64,000 nt of DNA from Microtetraspora sp. NBRC 16547 (GCF_030268965.1 NZ_BSSE01000002.1:124001-188000); one strand, 5' to 3'; positions 17,810-25,849 are shown, counted from the first letter of the stretch. The notes: generated by a model not told the origin, from the letters alone. A program made the numbers and translations.

Positions 17810-20357
17810 GGTCAAGGTTCCGGAGGCCGGGCTGGTGGTGCTCGTCGGCGTCTCCGGGAGCGGGAAGTCGACCTTCGCGTCCCGGCACTTCGCGCCCACG
17901 CAGGTGATCTCGTCGGACTTCTGCCGGGGCCTGGTCTCCGACGACGAGAACGACCAGTCCGCCACGCCGGACGCGTTCGACGTGCTGCACTACATCGTCG
18001 GGACCCGTCTGCGGCGCGGCCTTCTCACGGTCGTGGACGCCACCAACGTGCAGTGGGACGCCCGCAAGAAGCTGATCGAGCTGGCCAGGAGCCATGACGT
18101 GCTCGCCGACGCCATCGTGCTCGACGTCGCGGAGCGGGTGGCCGTCGAGCGCAACGCCGTACGGCCGGACCGGAACTTCGGGCCGCGCGTGATCACCCGG
18201 CAGAGCAAGGAGCTGCGCCGCTCGCTTGGCCGGATGTCCAAGGACGGCTTCCGCCGCGTCCACGTCCTGCGCGGGGACGAGATCGACGAGGCGGTGATCT
18301 CTTACGAGAAGTCGTGGACCGACAAGACGGAGCTGACCGGTCCGTTCGACATCATCGGCGACGTGCACGGATGCCGGTCGGAGCTGGAGACGCTGCTGCG
18401 CTCCCTCGGCTGGGAGGTCACCCCCGGGGGCGCGGTCCACCCCGAGGGACGTACGGCCGTGTTCGTCGGCGACCTGGTCGACCGCGGCCCCGACACCCCG
18501 GGCGTGCTGCGCCTCGTCATGGGCATGGTCGCGGCCGGGACCGCCCTCTGCGTGTCCGGGAACCACGAGCAGAAGCTCGTCCGCGCGCTCAACGGGCGCA
18601 AGGTCAGGGTCGCGCACGGCCTCAAGGAGTCCCTGGAGCAGCTCGCCGCCGAGCCGGAGGAGTTCCAGCGGGAGGCCAGGGCGTTCATGGACGGCCTCAT
18701 CAGCCACTACCGGCTCGACGGAGGACGGCTCGTCGTCGCGCACGCCGGACTCAAGGAGGCCTACCACGGGCGGGCCAGCGGCCGCGTGCGCGCGTTCGCG
18801 CTGTACGGCGACACGACGGGGGAGACCGACGAGTACGGCCTGCCCGTCCGCTACCCGTGGGCGGAGGAGTACCGGGGCCACGCGATGGTGGTCTACGGCC
18901 ACACGCCGGTCCCCAAGCCGGAGTGGATCAACAACACGATCTGCCTGGACACCGGGGTCGTCTTCGGCGGGAAGCTGACCGCCCTGCGCTACCCCGAGCG
19001 CGAGCTGGTCTCCGTGCCGGCGGAGCGGGTCTGGTACGAGTCGGTCCGGCCGCTCGGGGCGCCGGCCGGCCGTGACCCGGGCGCGCTGCGGATCGGCGAC
19101 GTCACCGGAACCCGGTACGTGGACACGCGGCTCGGTGGCCGGATCAAGGTCAGGGAGGAGAACGCCGCCGCCGCTCTGGAGATCATGAGCCGGTTCGCGG
19201 TGGACCCCCACTGGCTGGTCTACCTGCCGCCGACCATGGCGCCGCCGGAGACGTCCACACTCGACGGCTTCCTGGAGCATCCGGCGGAGGCGTTCGAGGA
19301 GTTCGCCCAGGCGGGTGTCACCCGCGTCGTGTGCGAGGAGAAGCACATGGGGTCGCGGGCGATAGCCGTACTGGCCCGGACCCCCGAGGTAGCGGCCAAG
19401 CGGTTCGGGGTCACCGACGGGAGCGCGGGCGCGGTCTACACGCGCACCGGTCGGCCGTTCTTCGGCGACGGCCGGATGGGCGAGCTGGTCGACCGGCTGC
19501 GCGAGGAGGTGCGTCCGCTCTGGGACGAGCTGGTCTCGGACTGGGTGGTGCTCGACTGCGAGCTGCTGCCCTGGTCGGCGAAGGCGGAGGAGCTGATCCG
19601 CGGCCAGTACGCCTCGGTCGGGGCGGCGGCGCGGGCCGCGCTGCCGGACGCGGTCGCGGCGCTCTCGGCGGCGGCGGGGCGCGGCCTGGACGTCGGCGAC
19701 CTGCTTGAGCGCACCCGGCGCCGCCAGGACAACGCCGCCCGCTTCCGCGACGCGTACGCGCGATACTGCTGGCCGGTGTCCGGCCTCGACGGTGTACGGC
19801 TCGCGCCGTTCCAGATCCTCGCGTGCGAGGGGCGGGCGACGGCCGTGAGCGAGCCGCACTCCTGGCATCTGGACGTGCTGTCGCGGGTGTCCTCCGAGAC
19901 CTCCGCGTCTTTGCGCGCGCCCGAGTCCGGCGCGTCTTTGCGCGTGCCTGAGTCCGGCGCGACTGGGCTGATCGCGCCGACCCGGCACGCGTTCGTGTCG
20001 CTGGACTCCGAGCAGGAGCGGGCGAACGCGATCGAGTGGTGGTCGGAGCTGACCGCCGCGGGTGGCGAGGGCATGGTGGTGAAACCGGTGGACCACACGC
20101 CCGGCCGGATCCAGCCAGGGATCAAGGTCCGCGGCCGCGAGTACCTCCGGATCATCTACGGGCCGGACTACACCGAGTCCCTGGACGTGTTGCGGCGCCG
20201 GTTCCTCGGCAGGAAGCGCTCGCTGGCGCTGCGGGAGCACGCGCTCGGACTGGAGGCGCTCACCCGTCTCGCCGAGGGCGAACCGCTGTGGCGCGTCCAC
20301 GAGCCGGTCTTCGCCGTACTGGCCCTGGAGTCCGAGCCCGTGGACCCGCGCCTGTGA
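17802..20357 (+). CDS. pnkp: polynucleotide kinase-phosphatase-ligase Pnkp
   Basis: An 851-residue, three-domain RNA end-healing and sealing enzyme. The 5'-OH kinase has P-loop GVSGSGKST (residues 16-24). The 2',3'-phosphatase is a binuclear metallophosphoesterase with GDVHG (186-190), GDLVDRG (223-229) and GNHE (253-256). The C-terminal adenylyltransferase has the likely nucleotidyl-lysine K514 in EEKHMGSRA. Bacterial Pnkp seals only when its ligase is activated by Hen1, which is encoded directly upstream with an 8-nt overlap. The GTG of the next gene overlaps its stop. A direct repeat encoding SASLR(A/V)PESGA occurs near residue 705. Confidence 0.97.
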   Translation: MVEVKVPEAGLVVLVGVSGSGKSTFASRHFAPTQVISSDFCRGLVSDDENDQSATPDAFDVLHYIVGTRLRRGLLTVVDATNVQWDARKKLIELARSHDVLADAIVLDVAERVAVERNAVRPDRNFGPRVITRQSKELRRSLGRMSKDGFRRVHVLRGDEIDEAVISYEKSWTDKTELTGPFDIIGDVHGCRSELETLLRSLGWEVTPGGAVHPEGRTAVFVGDLVDRGPDTPGVLRLVMGMVAAGTALCVSGNHEQKLVRALNGRKVRVAHGLKESLEQLAAEPEEFQREARAFMDGLISHYRLDGGRLVVAHAGLKEAYHGRASGRVRAFALYGDTTGETDEYGLPVRYPWAEEYRGHAMVVYGHTPVPKPEWINNTICLDTGVVFGGKLTALRYPERELVSVPAERVWYESVRPLGAPAGRDPGALRIGDVTGTRYVDTRLGGRIKVREENAAAALEIMSRFAVDPHWLVYLPPTMAPPETSTLDGFLEHPAEAFEEFAQAGVTRVVCEEKHMGSRAIAVLARTPEVAAKRFGVTDGSAGAVYTRTGRPFFGDGRMGELVDRLREEVRPLWDELVSDWVVLDCELLPWSAKAEELIRGQYASVGAAARAALPDAVAALSAAAGRGLDVGDLLERTRRRQDNAARFRDAYARYCWPVSGLDGVRLAPFQILACEGRATAVSEPHSWHLDVLSRVSSETSASLRAPESGASLRVPESGATGLIAPTRHAFVSLDSEQERANAIEWWSELTAAGGEGMVVKPVDHTPGRIQPGIKVRGREYLRIIYGPDYTESLDVLRRRFLGRKRSLALREHALGLEALTRLAEGEPLWRVHEPVFAVLALESEPVDPRL

Positions 20358-21064
20358 CGTCCTCGGGGGAGCGGTCGGGGCCGGGGGCAGGGGGAGCCGC
20401 GACGGGCGTCGAGGACCTGGTGCCCCGGCACATCGTCCTGTCCGTGGTCGTCGGTTCGCGCGCGTACGGCCTGGCCACCGCGGACAGCGACGTGGATCGG
20501 CGGGGCGTCTTCGTGCCGCCCACGCCCATGTTCTGGCGCCTGGACAAGCCGCCCACCCACGTGGAGGGGCCGCGCCCCGAGGAGTTCTCCTGGGAGGTCG
20601 AGCGGTTCTGCGTGCTCGCGCTCGGGGCCAATCCCACGGTCCTGGAGTGCCTCTGGTCGCCGCTCGTCGAGCACGTCACCGAAACCGGCGCGCGGCTGCG
20701 CGCGATCAGGCAGGCGTTTCTCTCGGTCCGGGCCGAGGAGACCTTCCTCCGGTACGCCGACGCCCAGTTCCGCCGGCTCAGCCCGGAACGGCCGAAATGG
20801 AAGCAGGTCATGCACATGATCAGGCTGCTGATCAGCGGCCGCCACCTGGTGCGCGCGGGCGAACCGCTGCTGGACATGTCCGAGCACCGGGACCGGCTGC
20901 TCGCCGTCCGCCGCGGCGAGGTGCCCTGGCCCGAGGTGGTGCGGTGGCGCGCCGACCTGGTCGCGGGCCTCTCCGGAGGCGGCGGCCCCGCCGCGCTGCC
21001 CGCCGAGCCGGACCGGGCCGCGGTCGAGGCGTTCCTGATCGACGTGCGGAGGAGCGCGCTGTGA
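20354..21064 (+). CDS. pol-beta-type nucleotidyltransferase (YcgL/COG3541-like), paralogue 1
   Basis: A 236-residue protein with a minimal nucleotidyltransferase core: VVGSRAYGLATADSDVDRRG, that is G34-S35 followed by the metal-binding D-x-D at 44-48. An acidic strand SWEVERF may supply the third carboxylate, and the helical part contains ALGANPTVLECLWSP. It matches the uncharacterised YcgL/COG3541 family. Its GTG start overlaps the pnkp stop by 4 nt (GTGA), so it belongs to the RNA-repair operon. Possible activities are nucleotide addition to RNA ends or nucleotidylation of a protein; neither is shown. Confidence 0.85.
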   Translation: MTSSGERSGPGAGGAATGVEDLVPRHIVLSVVVGSRAYGLATADSDVDRRGVFVPPTPMFWRLDKPPTHVEGPRPEEFSWEVERFCVLALGANPTVLECLWSPLVEHVTETGARLRAIRQAFLSVRAEETFLRYADAQFRRLSPERPKWKQVMHMIRLLISGRHLVRAGEPLLDMSEHRDRLLAVRRGEVPWPEVVRWRADLVAGLSGGGGPAALPAEPDRAAVEAFLIDVRRSAL

Positions 21065-21819
21065 CCGCCGTCCCTCCCGCCTGGCTCGCCGACGTCTGCG
21101 CCGACGAGCCCTATCCGCTGCTCTTCGCGACCGTCAGCGGCGCCCACCTGTACGGCTTCCCCTCGCGTGACTCGGACGTGGACCTGCGCGGGATGCACGC
21201 GCTCCCGGCCGAGGAGGTGGTCGGCCTGCGGACCGGCGAGGAGACGATCTCCCGGTCGTGGGAACGCGACGGCGTCGAGGTCGATCTCGTCACCCACGAC
21301 CTGCTCAAGTTCTGCCGCCTCCTGCTGACCAGGAACGGCTACGTGCTGGAGCAGCTCCTGTCGCCGCTGGTGGTGGCGTCGTCAGCCGTCCACGAGGAGC
21401 TGGTCGCGCTCGCGCCCGCCTGCCTGACCCGGCACCACGCGCACCACTACCTCGGCTTCGCCCGGACCCAGTGGCGGCTCTTCGAGCGCACCGGCGAGCT
21501 CAAACCCCTGCTCTACACCTTCCGGGTGCTGCTGACCGGTGCGCATCTCATGCGCACCGGCCGGGTCGTCGCCGATCTGACCCGCCTGCTGCCGTACGGC
21601 CCGCCGTACCTGCCGGAGCTAGTGGAGGCCAAGCGCGGGGCCGAGCACGGCGCGCTGCCCGGGGACGGCCCGGGCCGTGAGCGGCTCGCCCGGGACGTGC
21701 TCGAGCTGACGGCGGCCCTGGAGGAGGCGAGGGAGGCGTCGGCGCTGCCGGACGCCCCCACCGCGGGCGCGGCCGTACACGATCTCGTGGTCCGCGTACG
21801 GCTCGGCCGGGCGGGGTGA
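21061..21819 (+). CDS. pol-beta-type nucleotidyltransferase (YcgL/COG3541-like), paralogue 2
   Basis: A 252-residue paralogue of the gene before it: VSGAHLYGFPSRDSDVDLRG with D37-S-D39-V-D41 and a clear third acid in VEVDL (D75), then a helical region NGYVLEQLLSPLVV that parallels NPTVLECLWSPLVE in paralogue 1. The usual G-S helix cap is G-A here. Start GTG 21061 overlaps the previous stop by 4 nt. The pair may work as a heterodimer or on two substrates. It is the last gene of the hen1-pnkp operon; a secreted ParB-like gene converges on it. Confidence 0.85.
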   Translation: MTAVPPAWLADVCADEPYPLLFATVSGAHLYGFPSRDSDVDLRGMHALPAEEVVGLRTGEETISRSWERDGVEVDLVTHDLLKFCRLLLTRNGYVLEQLLSPLVVASSAVHEELVALAPACLTRHHAHHYLGFARTQWRLFERTGELKPLLYTFRVLLTGAHLMRTGRVVADLTRLLPYGPPYLPELVEAKRGAEHGALPGDGPGRERLARDVLELTAALEEAREASALPDAPTAGAAVHDLVVRVRLGRAG

Positions 21820-21883
21820 CCGCGGGAAGGGGTGGGGAGGGGCAGCCCATCTCCTCCAGGGCGCGTGGCGTGTCCCGGAGGCC

Positions 21884-22960
21884 TCAGCGCAGGTTGTGGA
21901 CCCGCTTGTACTCCAGCGTGTAGGCCAGCTTGCCGGGCTTGGCGTCGGAGTACGGCTTGCTCAGCTTGTCGAACTCGCCCTTGTCGGCGGCCTTGCCGCC
22001 GTTCCACCGGTCCAGCGCGCCGAGCTCGGCGGCGGTGAAGCCGTTGTCGACGGTGGTGTTCTTGGGCAACGCGGTCATCGTCTCCGTCAGCGCCTTGACG
22101 GTGGCCAGGTAGCTGCCGTGGTCGTTCTGGTTCCAGTTGGCCAGGTTGATCGGCTTGGCGTCGCGGGCCCAGCTGCCCCAGTAGAACTCCTGGAACGGCA
22201 GCCCGTTCTGCGAGTAGCCGATGTCGCGGCCGAAGTAGAGCAGGCTGCGGTACTTGTCGTCGGCGAAGTTGGCCAGCCCCACGCCGGTCGGCAACTTGTT
22301 CACGGTGACCGGCTTGCCGTTGGGGTCACGCAGCCACACCCACTTGTGCGCCCGCATCTGGTTCCAGAAGTCCTGACGGGTGAGGGTGCTCAGGTTGGCC
22401 TGTACCCGCAGCCGCACGTGCAGGCCGGCACCGCCATCGGGGGTCTCGATGAAGGAGGTGAGCGTGTGGTGCCCATCGGTGAGGAACGGCTCGCCACCGG
22501 GACCGATGACGACGGTCTTCATGGCGGCGATGCTGTCCGCCGTCTCCGCGCCGACCGCGAGCTGACACGTGAACGAGGACGGGTCGTCCAGCCGCGCGCC
22601 GGGCGACACCGACGCCGCCGCTACCCGGCCATCGGCCTCGCACCAGTCGTCGAACTTCTTGTTGATCGCGTCCTTGCCGAGGGTGTAGCGGCCGAGCTTG
22701 TAGTACACCTCGTCAAAACCCAGTGACGGCTGGGTTGGGTGCACGTCACCGATGCGGACATCGAGCAGGTCACCGGGCTCAGCACACAGGTACTGCGCGA
22801 ACGGCGTGCTGCGATTGTCGTGGTGGCAGAACGACGGCCGGGTACCCGGCGCACCGGGTGCGGCGAGTGCGACCGGCGCCACGGCGGCACCGGCCCCGAC
22901 GGAGACGGCGAGGGCCGCCCCAAGCACGGAGGCTCGGCGGTACGGAGATCTGAAGCGCAT
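21884..22960 (-). CDS. secreted ParB/Srx-fold protein (ParBc_2-like)
   Basis: A 358-residue protein with a Sec signal peptide (basic start, hydrophobic core, ending PVALAAP) and a ParB/sulfiredoxin-like domain: LDVRIGDVHPTQPSLG, then FLTDGHHTLTSF, equivalent to the DGHHR nuclease/ATPase loop of ParB. This corresponds to the putative ParB-like nuclease family PF08857, whose members are often exported; its biochemical role is not settled. Start 22960 has GAGGAG eight bases upstream; the longer frame to 23023 lacks one. An extracellular nucleotide- or DNA-directed activity is a guess. Confidence 0.8.
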   Translation of the reverse strand: MRFRSPYRRASVLGAALAVSVGAGAAVAPVALAAPGAPGTRPSFCHHDNRSTPFAQYLCAEPGDLLDVRIGDVHPTQPSLGFDEVYYKLGRYTLGKDAINKKFDDWCEADGRVAAASVSPGARLDDPSSFTCQLAVGAETADSIAAMKTVVIGPGGEPFLTDGHHTLTSFIETPDGGAGLHVRLRVQANLSTLTRQDFWNQMRAHKWVWLRDPNGKPVTVNKLPTGVGLANFADDKYRSLLYFGRDIGYSQNGLPFQEFYWGSWARDAKPINLANWNQNDHGSYLATVKALTETMTALPKNTTVDNGFTAAELGALDRWNGGKAADKGEFDKLSKPYSDAKPGKLAYTLEYKRVHNLR

Positions 22961-23255
22961 GACACGTGCTCCTCGTCGGCAATGCGTATGTCGACGGTGA
23001 GAGTGCCGGTAGCGGACCAACACGCGAGATCATGATCCTGACATCCAGGAGAACCAGGGACGAACATCGTTCATCCTGGGGGATTTGTGGGCACACTCTC
23101 GGTCGCACCGGCCTGTATCACCGGTTCGACGGGCGGCGACGACATGCGCAAGCTGCCCGCGCTCCTGGAGGAGCAGTGAGCGGGCAGCGGATCCCGGGAA
23201 TCGCGGGATATCGCAACGAGGCGGAAGCATCGGCCTGCGTACCGTTCACCGGGGC
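22961..23255. other. intergenic region without recognisable gene
   Basis: The upstream region of the secreted ParB-like gene followed by about 200 bp of eroded sequence. A short open stretch ending DDMRKLPALLEEQ and a stop (about 23130-23179) is seen, but nothing that I recognise. It borders the transposase remnant at 23256. Confidence 0.4.
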
Positions 23256-23393
23256 AGCCGCCCGGACCTCGTCGCAACCAATGACGGGAAGCTCGGCGTC
23301 CAGCAAGAGATCTACGCCCTGCTCATCACCTACCAGATCCTGCGGACGGCGATAGCAGACGCCACCGCCGCCCTTGAGATCAAAGTACCTACC
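23256..23393 (+). pseudogene. IS4-family transposase 3'-end remnant
   Basis: About 45 codons read RPDLVATNDGKLGVQQEI followed by YALLITYQILRTAIADAT. This closely resembles the C-terminal end of IS4-type DDE transposases, where a (V)xQELWGLLLTYQALRxAM motif follows the last catalytic acid. No upstream catalytic region, start or terminal repeat survives, so it is a decayed fragment. It lies just outside the 3' end of the cystathionine-type gene on the opposite strand. Recognition is by motif only. Confidence 0.55.
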
Positions 23394-23438
23394 CTAAGGA
23401 GCGCGATGCTCGGCCTGCCGCTGCGGTGGTGTCTGGGG

Positions 23439-24623
23439 TCAGGCGGGGTCGAGGGCTTGGGCGAGGTCGGCGATGAGGTCGTCGGCGTCTTCCAGGCCGA
23501 TGGACAGGCGGATCATGCTGTCGGCGATGCCGCGCTTGGCGCGCTCGTCGGAGGGGAGGCCGTGGTGGGTGGTGGTGATCGGCTGGGTGATGAGGCTTTC
23601 CACGCCGCCGAGGCTGGGGGCGATGGCGAACAGGCGTAGCCGGTCCACGACCGCGGCGGTCTGCTCGGCGGTGGCGTCCAGGACGGCGCTGAGCATGCCG
23701 CCGCCTGCGCGCATCTGGGCGTCCACGATCTGCTTGGCTGTCCCGGTGGCCAGGCCCGGGTAGTGCACGCGGCTGATGCGCGGATGCGTGGTCAGGAAGG
23801 AGGCGACGGCGGCCGCGGTGGCGTTCTGCGCTCGCACCCGTACAGGCAGGGACCGGATGGAGCGGGCCAGCAGGGAGGCGGTCTCCGGGGCGATCATCTG
23901 GCCGAGGTTCTTGCGCCACATCGCCACAGGAGCCAGCAGGTCGGCCCGGCCGATCAGGGCGCCGGCGGTCAGGTCGGAGTGGCCGCCCAGGTATTTGGTA
24001 GCGGAGTGGATGACCAGGTCCGCGCCGTGTTGGAGCGGGTTCTGGTTGACCGGGGTGGCGAAGGTGTTGTCCACCACCGTCAGGGCTCCGGCCGCGCGGG
24101 CCTTCTCGGACAGCGCCGCGATGTCGAAGACTTCCAGCGTCGGGTTGGACGGCGTCTCGAAGAACACGATCCGGGTACGGTCGGTCAGTGCCTCGGGCAG
24201 GCGGGCGGCTTCGTCGGCGCGCAGGAAGGTGGTGGTGATGCCGACCTGCGGCAGGTTGGCGCCGAGCAGTTCGAAGGTGCCGCCGTAGACGTCGCCGAGG
24301 CACACGATGTGCTCGCCGGTGCGGGTGTGGGCCAGGAAGGTGGCGGCTTCGGCGGCCATGCCGGAGGAGAAGGCGAGCGCCTGCTCGCCGCCTTCCAGGT
24401 CGGCGAGCTTGGCCTCCACGGAGCGGATGGTGGGGTTGAGGCCGTAACGGGTGTAGAGGTTGCCCGGCTTGCGGCCTTCGACGACATCCAGCAGGTCGGC
24501 GGTGGAGGCGAACGCGAAAGTGGAATGGGCGTACAGCGGGGGGTGGATCGCTCCCTCGGCATCTCGGCTCTCGCCGGCGTGCACGCTGCGGGTGGACAGT
24601 CCCTGCGCGAAGGTGTCGCTCAT
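23439..24623 (-). CDS. cystathionine gamma-synthase/lyase-type PLP enzyme
   Basis: A 394-residue fold-type I PLP enzyme of the Cys/Met metabolism family. Visible are YTRYGLNPT at the neighbouring-subunit phosphate site, ALAFSSGMAA, the PLP-stacking region ETPSNPTLEVFDI, VVDNTFATP, the Schiff-base lysine in HSATKYLGGHSD, and the C-terminal SLGGVESLI. It could act as cystathionine gamma-synthase, gamma-lyase or a methionine gamma-lyase relative; sequence alone does not decide. AGGAGAG lies just before the ATG. No SAM riboswitch was found upstream. IS remnants and a MITE flank it, suggesting acquisition. Confidence 0.88.
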   Translation of the reverse strand: MSDTFAQGLSTRSVHAGESRDAEGAIHPPLYAHSTFAFASTADLLDVVEGRKPGNLYTRYGLNPTIRSVEAKLADLEGGEQALAFSSGMAAEAATFLAHTRTGEHIVCLGDVYGGTFELLGANLPQVGITTTFLRADEAARLPEALTDRTRIVFFETPSNPTLEVFDIAALSEKARAAGALTVVDNTFATPVNQNPLQHGADLVIHSATKYLGGHSDLTAGALIGRADLLAPVAMWRKNLGQMIAPETASLLARSIRSLPVRVRAQNATAAAVASFLTTHPRISRVHYPGLATGTAKQIVDAQMRAGGGMLSAVLDATAEQTAAVVDRLRLFAIAPSLGGVESLITQPITTTHHGLPSDERAKRGIADSMIRLSIGLEDADDLIADLAQALDPA

Positions 24624-24739
24624 GCCTCTCCTGACTGTTCGTCGGTTCTTGCGGACGCAGTTACGGGACGGCGGGCGCGTGAATCCGTGCTGCCGCCTTG
24701 ATCAGCGCGGCCGGTGTCGTTGAGGGCGAACTCGCGCAG

Positions 24740-24910
24740 CGCGGTGAAGCTGCGCAGATAGCGGCAGAGCTCCAGGAACTCGCCGCGTCGCTTGCGCTTC
24801 TTGATGTGCCCGTACATCTTGTTCTTACCCAGGTTCATAGCGGCGAACAGGTGCCGTACGCCCTGGGTGCGGGTGTAGGTGGCGCGGTGACCTGTGGCGA
24901 TCACGCCGTC
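24740..24910 (-). pseudogene. IS630-family transposase fragment
   Basis: Within a chimeric minus-strand frame, about 57 codons read YTRTQGVRHLFAAMNLG then GHIKKRKRRGEFLELCRYLR. This parallels the YxRTHGxxHFFAxYD...RKRxxDLLxxFRxLR segment of IS630/Tc1-type DDE transposases, just before the second catalytic aspartate. The sequence diverges before that residue, and neither N-terminus nor ends remain. It sits 116 bp upstream of the PLP enzyme start, mirroring the IS4 remnant on the other side. Confidence 0.6.
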
Positions 24911-24971
24911 CGTAGTGGGACCTTGATCGGCATGTCCCCACGAAACAGGGCAAACCCAAGCTGGTGCGGCA

Positions 24972-25137
24972 CTAGTGCCCCAACCGGCAAGGTTTGCCCG
25001 GAAGGAGCGGTGTCCAGGGTGGTGCATCGCAAGGCGGAGGAGGAGGTCGTAGCGGAGCCTACGGCCGACGACGACAACGCGGCGAGGTGCCGCCCTGGGC
25101 GACGCGACGGGGCAAAGATTGACGGGCGGGGCACTAG
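24972..25137. mobile_element. MITE-like inverted-repeat element, copy 2
   Basis: A 166-bp element, the better-preserved copy. Its 28-bp terminal inverted repeats (24972-24999 and 25110-25137) start with CTAGTGCCCC on each side and end with TTTGCCC inside, matching at about 23 of 28 positions. The interior shares long blocks with copy 1 at 13379 but has a diverged centre (25053-25088). No transposase gene fits inside, so mobilisation would need one in trans. The right edge is 13 bp before the mug start. Confidence 0.82.
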
Positions 25138-25150
25138 CTAGCATCGGAGG

Positions 25151-25699
25151 GTGCCTCCCGTTCCGCCGCCCACGCCCGCCGATCTCGAAGCGGCGAGGGA
25201 CGCCGTGATCGACGACGTGCTCGGGCCCGATCTCGACGTGCTCTTCTGCGGGATCAACCCCAGCCTCTACTCGGCGGCCACGGGACACCACTTCGCCCGG
25301 CCCGGAAACCGGTTCTGGCCCGCGCTCCACCTGTCCGGTCTCGTGCCGCGCAGGCTCGCGCCGTACGAGCAGCACCTGCTCCCCGGTTACGGCCTTGGCA
25401 TCACCAACCTGGCGCCCCGGGCGACCGCACGCGCCGAGGAGCTCACGGCCGAGGAACTGCGCCAGGGCGCCGAGCGGCTCGCCCGCCTGGTCGCGGAGAT
25501 CCGCCCGAGGGTCCTGGCCGTCGCCGGGGTCTCCGCGTACCGGCTCGCGTTCGGGCGGCGCAGGGCCGCGATCGGCCCGCAGGACGAGGAGATCGCGGGC
25601 AGCGAGGTGTGGGTGCTGCCCAACCCGAGCGGGCTGAACGCGCACTGGACTCTGGACGGCATCGCGGCCCAGATGCGCCTGCTGCGCCGGCCTTCCTGA
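25151..25699 (+). CDS. mug: G/U mismatch-specific DNA glycosylase
   Basis: A 182-residue uracil-DNA glycosylase family 2 enzyme that removes uracil or thymine opposite guanine. The active-site loop GINPSLYSAATGHHFARPGNRFW and the minor-groove intercalation loop LPNPSGLNAHW are both intact, as is ITNLAPRATARA. GTG 25151 is directly preceded by GGAGG with no spacing, which is unfavourable, but no better in-frame start exists. The gene lies immediately beyond MITE copy 2, whose insertion may have altered its promoter or leader. The 3' end is duplicated in a tandem repeat. Confidence 0.92.
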   Translation: MPPVPPPTPADLEAARDAVIDDVLGPDLDVLFCGINPSLYSAATGHHFARPGNRFWPALHLSGLVPRRLAPYEQHLLPGYGLGITNLAPRATARAEELTAEELRQGAERLARLVAEIRPRVLAVAGVSAYRLAFGRRRAAIGPQDEEIAGSEVWVLPNPSGLNAHWTLDGIAAQMRLLRRPS

Positions 25700-25758
25700 C
25701 CCTGCGCCGGCCAACACCCCTGCGCCGGCCTTTCTGACGCTGCGCCGGCCAACACCCC
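25683..25758 (+). repeat. 2 x 38-nt tandem repeat at the mug 3' end
   Basis: Two 38-nt units (25683-25720 and 25721-25758), each made of two TGCGCCGGCC-headed half units, one with TTCCTGAC or TTTCTGAC and one with AACACCCC. The first half unit contains the final codons and the TGA of mug, so the stop is repeated. A degenerate extra half unit (TGCGTCGGCGG) follows. Confidence 0.9.
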
Positions 25759-25849
25759 TGCGTCGGCGGTCACCCCTGTCGTCCGGCCTCCGATGTTGAT
25801 CCCGTACCGGATCCTCGCGTCTCTGCCCGGCATACAGGCTGAGGGGGAG

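Noticed and set aside
17772-20300. 842-codon minus-strand frame opposite pnkp
   Set aside because: Antisense shadow; composition dominated by R, G, V, H without motifs.
16268-21819. Assignment of the Hen1/Pnkp operon to a phage-defence island
   Set aside because: No restriction, abortive-infection or prophage genes are adjacent; neighbours are ordinary accessory genes, so only RNA repair is claimed.
24624-24739. SAM riboswitch or T-box upstream of the cystathionine-type gene
   Set aside because: No paired-helix pattern or conserved boxes; the region is transposon-derived.
24620-25717. 365-codon minus-strand frame across the MITE and IS630 remnant
   Set aside because: Chimera of antisense mug, MITE and transposase fragment; not a gene. 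Only the transposase-like part is kept as a pseudogene.
25683-25758. Short spaced repeats as a mini CRISPR
   Set aside because: Units are contiguous without variable spacers and extend from coding sequence; simple tandem duplication.
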